Below, one piece after another: positions 34,466-44,363 of a stretch of 64,000 bases of DNA (position 1 is its first letter; each line of letters opens with the position of its first letter). Source of the stretch: Pseudomonas sp. URIL14HWK12:I12 (GTDB lineage: Bacteria; Pseudomonadota; Gammaproteobacteria; Pseudomonadales; Pseudomonadaceae). The position numbers were made by a program, and so were the translations under genes. The notes under the pieces were generated by a model that was given only the letters and a program-made list of their open reading frames with translations, made no database searches and had not been told where the DNA came from. The DNA is taken from positions 62,001 to 126,000 of the forward strand of contig NZ_QEQL01000004.1 of NCBI RefSeq assembly GCF_003097135.1, in the 5' to 3' direction.

Positions 34466-35538
34466 TGCGAGCAGCTGACACGCTGTTCGCGCGGTTGTTC
34501 GGGGTGTCCCTGGCTGCGATTGTGCTTGCCCATGTGCTGGCCTTCTTCTGGTTCCAGCATTACGGCTTTCCGCCGCCACCGCCCCCTGAGCAGCCGGCAG
34601 GGGTCAACCAGCCGCACCCGCCTGGGTTCGGCCCACCATTGGATGCCCAAGGCAGGCCAACCCCGCCCCCAGGCTACGAGCCGCATTCGCCACTGCGCGG
34701 GCCATTGGTGCCTTTTTTGTTCCAACTGGTGACGTTGGTTGCAGCGGCCTGGTTCGGCGCACGCTTTCTTTCACGGCCCATTCAGCGCTTCAGCGAGGCT
34801 GCCGAGCAGCTGTCCGAGAACCTCGACAGCCCACCGATCGAAGAGCATCTGGGCCCGCGTGAAGCCCGCCAGGCGGCGCACACGTTCAATCGAATGCAGC
34901 AGCGTATTCGCAAGCAGGTGCAGCAGCGTGCTCGCATGCTCGGGGCGGTATCCCATGATCTTCGAACACCGCTCTCCCGCTTGAAACTTCGCCTTGAACA
35001 GATGCCTGAAGGCAAGTTGCAGAGCCAGATGCGACAAGATCTGGACGATATGATCGGCATGCTCGATGCGACGCTGAGCTACCTCCACGAACAGCGCACC
35101 GAAGAGGCCCGGCAATGGTATGACCTTCAGGCGCTGGTCGAGTCGCTGTGCGAAAACGCTCAGGACAACGGGGCTCAGGCCAACGCAGAGGGGCACTGCG
35201 CGCCCCTTTACACTCAACCGATGGCACTGCGCTCCTGCATTTCCAACCTGCTGGATAACGCGCTTCGCTATGGCGGCGCAACTACCGTCAAACTGACCGA
35301 TTCCAGCGAGCAGGTGGTGGTGCGGGTGATCGACTACGGCCCAGGCATTAGCCTGGAGCTGCGCGAAGCGGTATTCGAGCCGTTCTATCGCCTCGAAGGT
35401 TCGCGCAACCGTAATTCCGGGGGCGTCGGGCTGGGCATGACCATCGCCCGTGAGGCGGCCCAACGCCTGGGCGGCAGCCTGGTGCTGGAAGACACCCCCG
35501 GCGGTGGGCTGACAGCCGTGGTCAGCCTGCCGCGCTGA
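34465..35538 (+). CDS. OmpR-type partner sensor histidine kinase with Pro-rich sensor
   Basis: A 357-aa kinase. TM1 at about 10-30 is followed by a short periplasmic loop with a run of prolines (PPPPPPEQPAG, later TPPPGYEP), TM2 at about 78-100, HAMP, HisKA (His about 164 in AVSHDLRTPLSR), HATPase. The loop is only about 45 residues, so sensing may be by contact with another membrane protein or with the membrane. It is co-translated with the response regulator. Ligand unknown. Confidence 0.9.
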   Translation: MRAADTLFARLFGVSLAAIVLAHVLAFFWFQHYGFPPPPPPEQPAGVNQPHPPGFGPPLDAQGRPTPPPGYEPHSPLRGPLVPFLFQLVTLVAAAWFGARFLSRPIQRFSEAAEQLSENLDSPPIEEHLGPREARQAAHTFNRMQQRIRKQVQQRARMLGAVSHDLRTPLSRLKLRLEQMPEGKLQSQMRQDLDDMIGMLDATLSYLHEQRTEEARQWYDLQALVESLCENAQDNGAQANAEGHCAPLYTQPMALRSCISNLLDNALRYGGATTVKLTDSSEQVVVRVIDYGPGISLELREAVFEPFYRLEGSRNRNSGGVGLGMTIAREAAQRLGGSLVLEDTPGGGLTAVVSLPR

Positions 35539-35544
35539 AGCGCA

Positions 35545-36594
35545 TCAGGAGAGCGTGCGCCCAGCATTCCCCCGGGCCCAGTCGGTCAACAGGTTGTAGG
35601 CAATGGCAAGCAGCGTCGGGCCAATGAACAGGCCAATGAAGCCAAATGCCAACAGGCCGCCGAAGACACCCAGCAGCACGATTACCAGGGGCAGATCGCC
35701 GCCACGGCTGATCAGGTAGGGCTTGAGAACGTTATCGACGCCGCTGATCACGAAGGTGCCCCAGATCGCCAGGAAGACCCCCATGCCCCAATGCCCCTGC
35801 CAGAACAGCCACCCGGTGGCAGGGATCCAGGCCAGCGGTGGCCCCATGGGAATCAGGCTGAGCAGGAAGGTGAAGATGCCGAGCACCAATGCGCCTGGTA
35901 CCCCTGCGATCAGGAAACCGATCAAGGCCAGGGCGGCCTGGGCGGCGGCAGTGCCGATCACGCCGTTGACAACCCTCTGCACGGTGCCGGCGACCAGCAC
36001 CAGGTAGTGCTGTGCACGGTCGCCAATCAGTCGCTGCAGCAGGCTCAACACGAACGCCTCGACACGTGGGCCGTCGCGATAGAAAAAGAAAACGAAAACC
36101 AGACTCAGGGTCAGCTCCAATAGCCCACTGCCCAACTGGGCGCTGCGGGCCAACAGCCAGTTGCCGACCTGCCCCATGTAGGGCTTGAGTGATTGCAACA
36201 TTGCCGCACCTTGCTGGTCGAGGCTGTTCCAGCCAGTGACCAGCCGCTCACCTACCCAAGGCACCTGGCCTAGCCATGCCGGCGCATCAGGCAACCCTTC
36301 GACCTGAATGTCACGCACGAACACTGTGGCGTCACGCACGTGATCGACCAGGTTGAAGCCCAGCCACACCAGCGGCATGAGCACCAGCAGCAACCAGCCG
36401 GTGGTGAGCACCCCGGCAGCGAGCGTGGCGCGCCCGCCGAGCAGCCGCGTCAGAAGGCGCATCAGCGGCCAGCTTGCGTAGGCCAGGATCGCGCCCCACA
36501 ACAAAGCCGAGGTAAAGGGTAATAGCACCCACACGCACGCCCCGAGCAATACCAGCAGCAGCAACTGCACCAGCAGGCGATCATTGTTGATCAT
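35545..36594 (-). CDS. AI-2E family (PerM/YdiK-like) permease
   Basis: A 349-aa membrane protein with about eight TM helices of the AI-2E transporter family, once called PerM/YdiK. The periplasmic part (residues about 85-150) and the GPPLAWIPATGWLFWQ segment near the middle are typical. The name does not prove autoinducer transport; some relatives act in pH/salt tolerance. It is the last gene of the long minus-strand gpsA-to-permease run. Confidence 0.85.
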   Translation of the reverse strand: MINNDRLLVQLLLLVLLGACVWVLLPFTSALLWGAILAYASWPLMRLLTRLLGGRATLAAGVLTTGWLLLVLMPLVWLGFNLVDHVRDATVFVRDIQVEGLPDAPAWLGQVPWVGERLVTGWNSLDQQGAAMLQSLKPYMGQVGNWLLARSAQLGSGLLELTLSLVFVFFFYRDGPRVEAFVLSLLQRLIGDRAQHYLVLVAGTVQRVVNGVIGTAAAQAALALIGFLIAGVPGALVLGIFTFLLSLIPMGPPLAWIPATGWLFWQGHWGMGVFLAIWGTFVISGVDNVLKPYLISRGGDLPLVIVLLGVFGGLLAFGFIGLFIGPTLLAIAYNLLTDWARGNAGRTLS

Positions 36595-36604
36595 TCATCG
36601 ACCC

Positions 36605-37429
36605 TTAGCGTAACCACTCAAGTGAAAGCGCCTGCCCCTGCTCACACAGGCTCAGGCGGCCCTGGCGCACCCCTTGCGAATACAACGCCTGTTGCCAGGC
36701 CGCAGCATGTGGGCCGCAGACTCTGACGCGCAAGGTGCTGTCCAGGTTCAGGCCCCGGGCAATTACTGCCACCCATTCCGGCTGCGGCATGTCGGCCAGG
36801 TCGGCGAAAGCCAGGCGGCCGCTGCTACGCAGCTCGCGAAGCAAGGTCGAAGGGGTAGGCAGCAACACCCCTAGCGGCTGCTCCGCCACCAGCCTCTCAA
36901 CATGCAACGCGACTCGCCGATTACCTCGCGTGACACCGTAAAGGGCAACCAGGGTGCGGGCATCCTGACGCTGCAGAAGAAACGCCTGCTGTTCATCGGC
37001 GCCGAAGAGCCGGGCGTTGCCGAAAACCTCGTTGGCCCACAGGCTGCTTTCGCCGCAATCGCGGCCCTGGCACCAGAACACCACCTGGCTGCCGGGTTCG
37101 CGGAGTGCCTCCCGGGCGCTGTCGAACAGTGTGCTCATCGTGCGCTCGGTAGGGTACTCCTGCGTGAGCGATTCCACCTTACCCCGCACGTCCAGCCGCC
37201 CCTCCATGCGCAATTGCCCGCTGATCTTGCGCAGTGGGCCGAGGGGGTAGAAGCGCTCCTGCTGCTGGAGCGACCGTTGATCGACCACGCGGGCATCGGG
37301 GCCGGGAAGCCAATCAGCCAGTTCAGCCCCCTGCGCACCTACCGTGCTAAGGCCCAGCGCGAGCGCGAACCAACAGGCCAGTGGCTTGACTACGCGTGTC
37401 GCGCGATGCGCCGGGATAACAACAGGCAT
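36605..37429 (-). CDS. DUF4892 domain protein, secreted or periplasmic
   Basis: A 274-aa protein with N-terminal signal (PLACWFALALGLSTVGAQG). The DUF4892 region begins near VDQRSLQQQERFYPLGPLRKISGQLRMEGRLDV and contains WCQGRDCGESSLWANEVFGNARLFG. AAGGAG 7 bases before ATG 37429 decides the start. Its function is unknown; the family is common in pseudomonads and lies beside the hydrolase genes here. Two Cys in CQGRDCG suggest a disulfide. Confidence 0.8.
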   Translation of the reverse strand: MPVVIPAHRATRVVKPLACWFALALGLSTVGAQGAELADWLPGPDARVVDQRSLQQQERFYPLGPLRKISGQLRMEGRLDVRGKVESLTQEYPTERTMSTLFDSAREALREPGSQVVFWCQGRDCGESSLWANEVFGNARLFGADEQQAFLLQRQDARTLVALYGVTRGNRRVALHVERLVAEQPLGVLLPTPSTLLRELRSSGRLAFADLADMPQPEWVAVIARGLNLDSTLRVRVCGPHAAAWQQALYSQGVRQGRLSLCEQGQALSLEWLR

Positions 37430-37480
37430 GGCTTTCTCCTTGAAAACGGCCGCCAAGCCTCAGCAGTTCCTGCCGGCAAG

Positions 37481-38332
37481 TCAACAATCTGCGAAAAAGC
37501 GATTGATACAACCTGCTACAAGAATCGCACCGGTTTCATCATCCAGATGCAGATGATGGCCGCCCGGCAGAGTGACCTGTTCGAAGGGTAGCTCAGCCAG
37601 CAGCGGGCGCTGCGCCGCCAGCACGCCACCCTCAGCCAGCATGAGCAAGGTCGGGCAGCGCACTGCCTGCGCATAGGCCATGGCTTGCTGCGGCAACATC
37701 CGCTGTGCCGACGCCAGCATCAGCCGTGGGTCGGTGCGCCAGGTGAAGCCGCCGGGCACAGCCATCAACCCGCGTTCGGCCAAGTAGCGTGCGCCCTCTT
37801 CACTGACCGGCAAGCGCCCACGCTGGCGGGCGAGCACCGCGCGCTCAGGGTCGACATAGACAGGTTTGCGCTTGCTGGCGAGCAACAAGCGTTCGCCCAG
37901 CGCCTGGCCAAGCCGCGCCGGGCCGTGCTCTGCGGCTTCGGTGGGCGCAAGTAAGCCATCGATCAGCGCAAGCCGCTCAATGCGACCCGGGCAAGCGGCC
38001 GCCAACTGTACCGACACGATCGCCCCCAGGCTGTGGCCGATCAGGCTGAACTGGTCCCACCCAAGCGAGGCGGCCACGTGCAACACATCCTCGGCGTAAG
38101 CCCATAACGGATAATCGGCACCGGTAGCTCGATGGCCGGAGAGCCCATGACCTGCCAAGTCCAGAGACAGTAGCCGTAGATGGGTGAGCCGGGGAGCGAG
38201 CCGCGCGAAGCTGCCGGCGTTATCAAGCCAACCATGCAACGCAAGGCATGGAGCCCCCCCGGCCGGGCCGCTGAACTGCCCGGCCAATTCGACGTGCGGC
38301 AAGCTGAATCGAACCTGCTCAAACGCTGTCAT
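37481..38332 (-). CDS. alpha/beta hydrolase
   Basis: A 283-aa hydrolase of the alpha/beta fold. The oxyanion region is LALHGWLDNAGSFARLAP, the nucleophile elbow GHSLGAIVS holds Ser, and PGGHHLHLDD near the C terminus holds the His. Likely an esterase or lipase; substrate unknown. GGGAG lies 9 bases before the ATG. It overlaps the preceding hydrolase gene by 14 bases, so the pair is co-translated, perhaps acting on related lipids. Confidence 0.85.
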   Translation of the reverse strand: MTAFEQVRFSLPHVELAGQFSGPAGGAPCLALHGWLDNAGSFARLAPRLTHLRLLSLDLAGHGLSGHRATGADYPLWAYAEDVLHVAASLGWDQFSLIGHSLGAIVSVQLAAACPGRIERLALIDGLLAPTEAAEHGPARLGQALGERLLLASKRKPVYVDPERAVLARQRGRLPVSEEGARYLAERGLMAVPGGFTWRTDPRLMLASAQRMLPQQAMAYAQAVRCPTLLMLAEGGVLAAQRPLLAELPFEQVTLPGGHHLHLDDETGAILVAGCINRFFADC

Positions 38333-39122
38333 TGCACTTTCGCTCCCATCGCTGGATCACCGAGCGCACTAACATTGCCGTCGCAACCGGATGCTCGAAA
38401 GGGAACATGTGGCCACCGGGCATGCGGTGAAACTCGCCACGGGCCAGCCGGCGCGCATGCCATCCGTGATGAGGCAGTACCACACGGCTGTCTTCGCCCT
38501 GCACCAGCGCCAAGGGTAACTTCAAGGTCGCCATCGGGGCGGGCAGCCGGTGGGGCACACTGCGGTAGATTGCAAGTTCGGTCGCGGCCTCGAAGCGTAG
38601 CCGCAGGCCAGTGCCTTCGCTGCGCAAGCCGTGGGCCAGATAGGCTTCAAGGCAGTCAGGATCAAACGCACGAAACAGCGCCTTACTGGAAAAGTAAGCC
38701 CGCGCGGCCAGCAGGCTTTCGAAGCGCTCACGCCTCCCTTGGGTTCGGCCAGCCGGCGTAATACGGTCTATCAGCCCCAGGCGCTTGGCCACCAGCACCA
38801 GCCAGCGGTCTACCCGAGTCAGCAACGGAGAGTCGAGTAACACCACCCCGCGGTACAACTCCGGATGGCGCAGGGCGGCATGCAAATGCAATCCACCCCC
38901 CAGCGAATGCCCCACGCCCCATACAGGGCGAGGTTGCCGGCGCAGATGCTCCACCAGTTCATCGACCAGCGATGGCCAGTTGTCGCTGACGGGGTAACGG
39001 GGGTCATGCCCATGCATGCCCAGGTGCGCCACGTGATAGTGCGGCGCCCAGGCCTCGAACAATTTGCCGTAGACCTCGCTGGGAAAGCCGTTGGCGTGGG
39101 CGAAAAACAGCGGCTCGGCCAT
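38319..39122 (-). CDS. alpha/beta hydrolase
   Basis: A 267-aa alpha/beta hydrolase. FFAHANGFPSEVY begins the fold, GVGHSLGGGLHLHAAL has the nucleophile Ser, and MPGGHMFPFEHP has the His. Its first gene product in this pair resembles the HANGFPS-type hydrolases (YbfF/MhpC-like superfamily), broad esterases. It lies 116 bases after the thioesterase gene in the same minus-strand run. Confidence 0.85.
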   Translation of the reverse strand: MAEPLFFAHANGFPSEVYGKLFEAWAPHYHVAHLGMHGHDPRYPVSDNWPSLVDELVEHLRRQPRPVWGVGHSLGGGLHLHAALRHPELYRGVVLLDSPLLTRVDRWLVLVAKRLGLIDRITPAGRTQGRRERFESLLAARAYFSSKALFRAFDPDCLEAYLAHGLRSEGTGLRLRFEAATELAIYRSVPHRLPAPMATLKLPLALVQGEDSRVVLPHHGWHARRLARGEFHRMPGGHMFPFEHPVATAMLVRSVIQRWERKCNDSV

Positions 39123-39238
39123 GGTGCGGTGCTCTGAAGGCTATCGGGCCATTCTCGACACAGGCCATGTGCGCCACAACCAGCGGATCGGCCTAAACAG
39201 CGGCCAAACGGGCCGCGGGCAGACGGGCCGCGGGCAAA

Positions 39239-39682
39239 TCAGCGGCCAGCCGGCGTTTCACCCAGCGGCACCACGGCCACGGTCAGCCGGCAGATGCAGG
39301 AAGCCCGGCCGCTGTCGTCGACCAGTCGAATGTCCCATACATGAGTGCTGCGGCCGATATGGACAGCGTGTGCGGTGGCCGTTACCCGCCCACTACGAAC
39401 GGCTCGAAGATGGTTGGCATTGACTTCCAGCCCTACGCAATAGAATTTGGTGGTATCGATACATTGATAGCTCGCGCTGGTACCGATCGTTTCCGCCAGC
39501 ACCACCGAGGCCCCGCCGTGCAGGATGCCCTGCGGCTGATGGCTTCGGGCGTCCACGGCCATGCTGCCGGTGAGCGACTGATCGTCGAAGGCTTCGAAGC
39601 GGATGTCCAGCGCCTCGCCGATGGTGTTTCGCTGGCGGGCATTGAGCTGGTCCAGGTCAGGCCGGGTTTTCCATAAGGGCAT
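39239..39682 (-). CDS. hot-dog fold acyl-CoA thioesterase (YdiI/MenI-like)
   Basis: A 147-aa hot-dog thioesterase. The conserved Gln/His/Glu set is HQPQGILHGGASVVLAE, and the signature GRSTHVWDIRLVDDSGRASC follows. Relatives hydrolyse 1,4-dihydroxy-2-naphthoyl-CoA or other aryl/acyl-CoAs. ATG 39682 has GAAGGAG 9 bases upstream; the alternative ATG at 39703 would overlap sixA as ATGA. It fits between sixA and hydrolase genes, a run with lipid/CoA chemistry. Confidence 0.85.
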   Translation of the reverse strand: MPLWKTRPDLDQLNARQRNTIGEALDIRFEAFDDQSLTGSMAVDARSHQPQGILHGGASVVLAETIGTSASYQCIDTTKFYCVGLEVNANHLRAVRSGRVTATAHAVHIGRSTHVWDIRLVDDSGRASCICRLTVAVVPLGETPAGR

Positions 39683-39699
39683 CTTGGCAACTCCTTCAG

Positions 39700-40158
39700 T
39701 CATTGAGGTGAGTGATGCAAGGCACGCAAGGTCATCAGCCCGGCGAGCGCGCCCTCCCCCTCCAGCTCGGCAAGCGCCGCAGTCCCCATTGGCCAGGGGC
39801 TTGTCAGCTCACCTCGCTCGAGCAGGCCCAGCAAGGTCCCGACCAGTGGCTGATGGCTAACCAGCAGCCAGTTACCCTCTCGCTGGCCAAGCTCGGCCAG
39901 CACATCATCGGGCTCGCTGTCGGGGGTAAGCCAGGGCACGGTCTGCATCGCCACCGTACCGCCTAACGCCTGCTGCACCAGCTGTGCGGTCTGCTGGGCA
40001 CGCAGGTAGGGGCTTGCAAGAATACCGGCCAAGGGCTGGCCCTGGAGGAACGTTGCATTGTGCAGCACCTGCTTGCTGCCATGATCAGTCAAGGGGCGCA
40101 ATGCATCGGTCGAGGCCTGCAAGGTGGCTTCCCCATGGCGCAGAACCCATAGTTTCAC
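39700..40158 (-). CDS. sixA: phosphohistidine phosphatase SixA
   Basis: A 152-aa histidine-phosphatase superfamily protein. LRHGEA with the catalytic His is at residues 7-12 and a later His is in VSHQPLVG. SixA dephosphorylates phosphohistidine in HPt domains or NPr. It overlaps the DUF4389 gene (ATGA at 40155-40158) and is followed by the thioesterase gene. Confidence 0.88.
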   Translation of the reverse strand: MKLWVLRHGEATLQASTDALRPLTDHGSKQVLHNATFLQGQPLAGILASPYLRAQQTAQLVQQALGGTVAMQTVPWLTPDSEPDDVLAELGQREGNWLLVSHQPLVGTLLGLLERGELTSPWPMGTAALAELEGEGALAGLMTLRALHHSPQ

Positions 40159-40481
40159 AGGCGAGGCTCCTGCTCGGCAGTGGCGTCGGGCACGTGACCT
40201 TCGGCAGCCCTATGCGCAGGCCAATCGGCGAAAGGCCAGGGCTTTTGATCTGTATGAAAACTCCCGAAGCGGCCGATCTGGGCCATGAACTGGCTCAGGC
40301 TGTCGCCAAAATTCATCATCCCCACATGAGGCTTGCCATACACAAGCCGATGTATCAGCTGTACCAGCACCAATAGCCCCAGCACGAACTGCCCGACCTG
40401 CCACACCAACAGGTAGAGGAGCATCCACAGCACGCGCAGAAGCAGCGATTCTTGTTCCGGTTGCAAGTGAGGAGGGGCCAT
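40155..40481 (-). CDS. DUF4389 membrane protein
   Basis: A 108-aa protein with a hydrophobic region of about 40 residues (LLLRVLWMLLYLLVWQVGQFVLGLLVLVQLIHRLVYG), likely two TM helices, and then FGDSLSQFMAQIGRF typical of DUF4389. AAAGGA lies 6 bases before ATG 40481. It sits between gpsA and sixA, overlapping sixA by 4 bases. Function unknown; the neighbours suggest a membrane-lipid or envelope role. Confidence 0.83.
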   Translation of the reverse strand: MAPPHLQPEQESLLLRVLWMLLYLLVWQVGQFVLGLLVLVQLIHRLVYGKPHVGMMNFGDSLSQFMAQIGRFGSFHTDQKPWPFADWPAHRAAEGHVPDATAEQEPRL

Positions 40482-40492
40482 GGTGCGTCCTT

Positions 40493-41518
40493 TCAAGTGA
40501 AGTCTTTGGTGGAAATGAAATCGATGTCAGTCTTGGGCTCGGCCCGCATCAGTGCCTCGATGACCTGGTCCAGCGTGCGCCCCTCGAACAGGATGGCATG
40601 CAGCCCAGCAACCAGCGGCATGTACACCCCAAGCTGGTCGGAGCGGGCCTTGAGGACGCGCAGTGTGTTGACACCTTCGGCTACCTCGCCCAAGCGCTGG
40701 ACAGCATCGTCCAGGCTCAGCCCCTGGCCCAGGGCGTGGCCGATCTGGTAATTACGGCTTTTGGGCGACGAGCACGTGACGATCAGATCGCCTACTCCCG
40801 CCAGGCCCAGAAAGGTCATGGGGTTGGCACCCTGGCTCACGGCGAAGCGGGTCATTTCAGCCAATGCACGGGTGATCAGCATACTTTTGGTGTTTTCGCC
40901 CATGCCTAGCGCAGCAGCCAGGCCGGCAATGATCGCGTAGACGTTCTTCAACGCGCCGCCGAGCTCTACACCGAAACGGTCGGCACTGGCGTAAACACGA
41001 AAGGTACGGCCATGCAATGCAGCCTGGACCTGGCGGCAGAGGTCTTCGTCTTCGCTGGCCACAACCGTGGCGGTCAACGCATGCTCGGCGATCTCACGCG
41101 CCAGGTTCGGCCCGGACAGAACGCCAAGGCGCGCTTGGGGGGCGATCTCGGCAAGGATCTCACTCATCAGCTTGAAAGTATCAGGCTCGATACCCTTGGT
41201 CAGGCTGACCAGCATACGCCCGGCCAGGGTGGCCGCATGTGGGGCAAGCACCCCCCGCAGGGCGCTGGACGGCAGCGCCACGAAGATAAGCGAGGCCGCT
41301 TGCAGTGTGGCGGCAAGGTCGGTGGTGGGCTCGACCGCCGGGTGCAGGGCGATCCCGCGGAGGTATCGAGGGTTCTCGCGCTGCACACGCATGGCTTCGG
41401 CCTGGGCCGGGTCGCGCATCCACTGCCGCACAACATGGCCATTCTCGCCCAGCAGGTTGGCAACGGCGGTACCGAAGCTGCCGCCACCCAATACTGCGAT
41501 CGGTTGTCGCTCAGTCAT
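40493..41518 (-). CDS. gpsA: glycerol-3-phosphate dehydrogenase [NAD(P)+]
   Basis: A 341-aa enzyme that makes sn-glycerol 3-phosphate from DHAP for phospholipid synthesis. [21 protein letters not shown] is the N-terminal nucleotide motif; [16 protein letters not shown] holds the catalytic Lys. It heads the minus-strand run to the permease. A perfect -10 TATAAT lies upstream at 41558-41563. Confidence 0.94.
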   Translation of the reverse strand: MTERQPIAVLGGGSFGTAVANLLGENGHVVRQWMRDPAQAEAMRVQRENPRYLRGIALHPAVEPTTDLAATLQAASLIFVALPSSALRGVLAPHAATLAGRMLVSLTKGIEPDTFKLMSEILAEIAPQARLGVLSGPNLAREIAEHALTATVVASEDEDLCRQVQAALHGRTFRVYASADRFGVELGGALKNVYAIIAGLAAALGMGENTKSMLITRALAEMTRFAVSQGANPMTFLGLAGVGDLIVTCSSPKSRNYQIGHALGQGLSLDDAVQRLGEVAEGVNTLRVLKARSDQLGVYMPLVAGLHAILFEGRTLDQVIEALMRAEPKTDIDFISTKDFT

Positions 41519-41557
41519 AATCTATCCAGAAGAACGCCTCAACGAAGCGACCCGCCC

Positions 41558-41563
41558 ATTATA
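41558..41563 (-). promoter_or_regulatory. -10 box for gpsA
   Basis: TATAAT on the minus strand, 40 bases upstream of the gpsA start. A -35 is weak (CTGGCC, 17 bases before). Confidence 0.4.
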
Positions 41564-41694
41564 CGACCCCTGGCCAGCGCGGCCAGCCCGCCGCGCATAA
41601 CGCGGCCCGTCCGCCGGCCATGGCCGAGGCGCGCCCAGCCGGGTAAGATGGCGCCCCGCCCTGCTCTCGACCGCGCCTTCGGAGAATCGTTTCC

Positions 41695-43605
41695 ATGAGT
41701 TTCAGGTGGCGCGGCGACATTCACGCCCGCACTCATATCATCAGCCTTGGCCCGGCCCTGCTGCTGACACTTCTGCTGATCTGCTTCTTTACCTTCGTGC
41801 GGATCCAGGACCTTCGCCAGGAAATGAACCACACCGGCCAGCTGATCGCCACGCAGCTGGCGCCGGCCGCCGAATATGGCGTGGTCACCGCCAGCCCGCA
41901 GGTGCTCGAGGGGTTGCTGCGCGGCACGCTGAACATCCCGCACGTACGCTTTCTTGAGGTGCAGGACCCCACAGGTAAAGTGCTCGCGCGTGTCGAGCAG
42001 CCGGGGGACTCGCCGCCGGCGCCAAGCATGGAAATGTTCCAGGCCCCGATCCGCGTGCAGCGCTTTGCACTGGCCGACGCCGATCCCGGCCTTGAAGGGC
42101 CGCAACCGCTGCATGCCGATGATTACCTGGGCAGAGTACTGGTGGGCATGTCCGACGACGGTTTCAACCAGCGCCAGCAGGAGATTCTGCTCAAGGCCGG
42201 TGTACTGGCACTGTTCACCTTGCTCATAACCTTCCTCCTGGCACGGCGCCTGGCGCGCAGCCTGTCGCAGCCTATCAGCGACATGAGCGAAGCCGTCAAG
42301 GCGATCCGCCGCGGAGAATTTCGCACCACACTCCCCGAAGAACGCGACAGCGAACTGGGGGAGCTGGCGCGGCACATCAATGATCTGGCCTTGGGCCTTG
42401 AACAGGCTAGCCGCGAGCAACGCGAGGCCATGGCGCAGTTGATCCAGACCCGCGAGGAAGCTGAGCGGGCCAACAATGCCAAGAGCGAGTTCCTGGCGAT
42501 GATGAGCCACGAACTGCGCACCCCCATGAACGGTGTGCTCGGCATGTTGCAACTGCTCGAAACCACACCGTTGAGCGAGGAGCAGGCCGAATACGCCACG
42601 CTGGCGACGCAGTCCACCGAACATTTGCTCAAGGTCATCAACGACATTCTCGATTTCTCACGCATTGAGCGGGCCAACCTGGAGCTGGAGCACATCTCGT
42701 TCAACCTCGGCGAGCTGATCCACAGCAGCGTGGGTGCTTTCGCGCACACTGCACAGCAGCGAGGCCTCGCGCTAGAGCTGGTGCTGGATGAAACCAGCCA
42801 AAGCTGGAACGTCAACGGCGACCCCACGCGCATCCGGCAGGTGCTGGTCAACCTGATCGGCAATGCCCTGAAATTCACCGAGCACGGGGTGGTGCGCGTG
42901 CAGGCCAGCTGCCAGGCCCTGGACGATCAGCTGACCTGGCTGACCTGCTCGGTCAGCGACACCGGCATTGGCATCGGCGCGCCAGTGCTTGAAAGCATGT
43001 TCATCGCTTTCCGCCAGGCCGACAGCTCGATCTCGCGCCGCTACGGGGGGACTGGCCTTGGCCTGCCCATCGCCCGAACGCTCGCCGAACGCATGGGGGG
43101 CACGCTGCGGGCCCGTAGCGAGGAAGGTCGGGGCTCGGTGTTTACGTTTGAAATACCCCTGGCATTGCATCGCACCGAAGGCAACCATCATCTGGCAGAG
43201 CCCCTGCCGCCACCACAACCGAAGGTAAAGGTAGAGCCGGCCGTCGCACGGGTCCTTCTGGTGGAGGACAACCCCGTCAACCAGACCGTCATCGAAGCCA
43301 TGCTACGCAGCCTCGGGCACAGCGTCACCGTGGTTGGCGACGGCGCCACGGCCCTGGAGCAGGTCGCACAGCAGCACTGGGACGCTGTGTTGATGGACTG
43401 CCGCCTACCGGTACTCGATGGCTATGAAAGCACCCGGCGCATCCGTCGCCTGCCAGACCGGCAACAGCTGCCAGTCATTGCGCTGACCGCGAACGCCCTA
43501 CTGGGTGATCGCGAAGCCTGCCTGGCCGCAGGCATGAATGACTACCTGGCCAAGCCTTTCAAACGCGCCGATCTCCAGCAACTGCTTGGCCGCTGGCTCG
43601 GTTGA
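41695..43605 (+). CDS. hybrid sensor histidine kinase, PA1611-like
   Basis: A 636-aa membrane hybrid kinase. TM1 about 15-40, a periplasmic segment of about 120 residues, TM2 about 160-180, HAMP, HisKA (His about 272 in [17 protein letters not shown]), HATPase and a C-terminal receiver (Asp about 568 in AVLMDCRLP). It lacks the HPt domain of full GacS kinases, so it must pass phosphate to a separate HPt. Its position beside fabA-fabB and near gpsA matches PA1611 of P. aeruginosa, which binds RetS and acts through HptB in the Gac/Rsm switch; that role is inferred for this copy. Confidence 0.88.
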   Translation: MSFRWRGDIHARTHIISLGPALLLTLLLICFFTFVRIQDLRQEMNHTGQLIATQLAPAAEYGVVTASPQVLEGLLRGTLNIPHVRFLEVQDPTGKVLARVEQPGDSPPAPSMEMFQAPIRVQRFALADADPGLEGPQPLHADDYLGRVLVGMSDDGFNQRQQEILLKAGVLALFTLLITFLLARRLARSLSQPISDMSEAVKAIRRGEFRTTLPEERDSELGELARHINDLALGLEQASREQREAMAQLIQTREEAERANNAKSEFLAMMSHELRTPMNGVLGMLQLLETTPLSEEQAEYATLATQSTEHLLKVINDILDFSRIERANLELEHISFNLGELIHSSVGAFAHTAQQRGLALELVLDETSQSWNVNGDPTRIRQVLVNLIGNALKFTEHGVVRVQASCQALDDQLTWLTCSVSDTGIGIGAPVLESMFIAFRQADSSISRRYGGTGLGLPIARTLAERMGGTLRARSEEGRGSVFTFEIPLALHRTEGNHHLAEPLPPPQPKVKVEPAVARVLLVEDNPVNQTVIEAMLRSLGHSVTVVGDGATALEQVAQQHWDAVLMDCRLPVLDGYESTRRIRRLPDRQQLPVIALTANALLGDREACLAAGMNDYLAKPFKRADLQQLLGRWLG

Positions 43606-43688
43606 TCGGCGCCAGGCCATCACTATGGTCGAATCCTGCGCGTAACGGTGATAAAGTGCAGCGGGCCATGTGCCGGGCGCGGATTTTC

Positions 43689-43706
43689 AGTGAACAGTTG
43701 TTCATT
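43689..43706. promoter_or_regulatory. DesT/FabR-like palindrome upstream of fabA
   Basis: AGTGAACAGTTGTTCATT contains TGAACA-GT-TGTTCA, a perfect dyad. It closely resembles the AGTGAAC-type operators bound by DesT in P. aeruginosa, as I recall them. It lies 131 bases before fabA. Confidence 0.45.
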
Positions 43707-43836
43707 GTATTGCCCGCCGGCTGTGACTTTCATACCAACGCAATAGTCTATGACTGTGCAAACCGGCCGGGTTCATGACACCGGAAGGCCGGCCGGAAAG
43801 ATCGCCCTGCCCAGCAGGGACTATTGAGGAGCTCGC

Positions 43837-44352
43837 ATGACCACACAACACGCCTTTACTCGGGAAGAGCTGCTGCGCTGCAGTCGCGGTGAGCTGTTCG
43901 GCCCAGGTAACGCGCAATTGCCCGCCCCCAACATGCTGATGGTCGATCGCATTACCGACATCCGCACCGAGGGCGGCAAGTATGGCAAGGGTGAATTGGT
44001 CGCCGAGCTCGACATCACGCCGGACCTGTGGTTCTTCGGCTGCCATTTCGAAGGTGACCCGGTCATGCCAGGCTGCCTGGGCCTGGATGCCATGTGGCAG
44101 TTGGTCGGCTTCTTCCTAGGCTGGCAGGGCCTGCCGGGCCGGGGCCGCGCGCTGGGGTCAGGCGAAGTGAAGTTCTTCGGCCAGGTGCTCCCCACCGCCA
44201 AGAAAGTCACTTACAACATCCATATCAAGCGCGTGCTCAAAGGCAAGCTGAACATGGCCATCGCCGATGGCTCGGTCAGTGTCGACGGCCGCGAGATCTA
44301 CACCGCCGAAGGCCTGCGCGTCGGCGTGTTCACGTCCACTGAAAATTTCTAA
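43837..44352 (+). CDS. fabA: 3-hydroxyacyl-[acyl-carrier-protein] dehydratase/isomerase
   Basis: A 171-aa Fab[22 protein letters not shown] holds the catalytic His, and [17 protein letters not shown] follows. It dehydrates 3-hydroxydecanoyl-ACP and isomerises the double bond, the entry to unsaturated fatty acids. It is followed by fabB after 11 bases, one operon. The dyad upstream suggests control by membrane fatty-acid state. Confidence 0.96.
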   Translation: MTTQHAFTREELLRCSRGELFGPGNAQLPAPNMLMVDRITDIRTEGGKYGKGELVAELDITPDLWFFGCHFEGDPVMPGCLGLDAMWQLVGFFLGWQGLPGRGRALGSGEVKFFGQVLPTAKKVTYNIHIKRVLKGKLNMAIADGSVSVDGREIYTAEGLRVGVFTSTENF

Positions 44353-44363
44353 GGGTTATTCGC

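Noticed and set aside
35545..36594. Quorum-sensing (AI-2) exporter
   Set aside because: The family name AI-2E does not establish autoinducer transport, and no AI-2 synthase or regulator is present.
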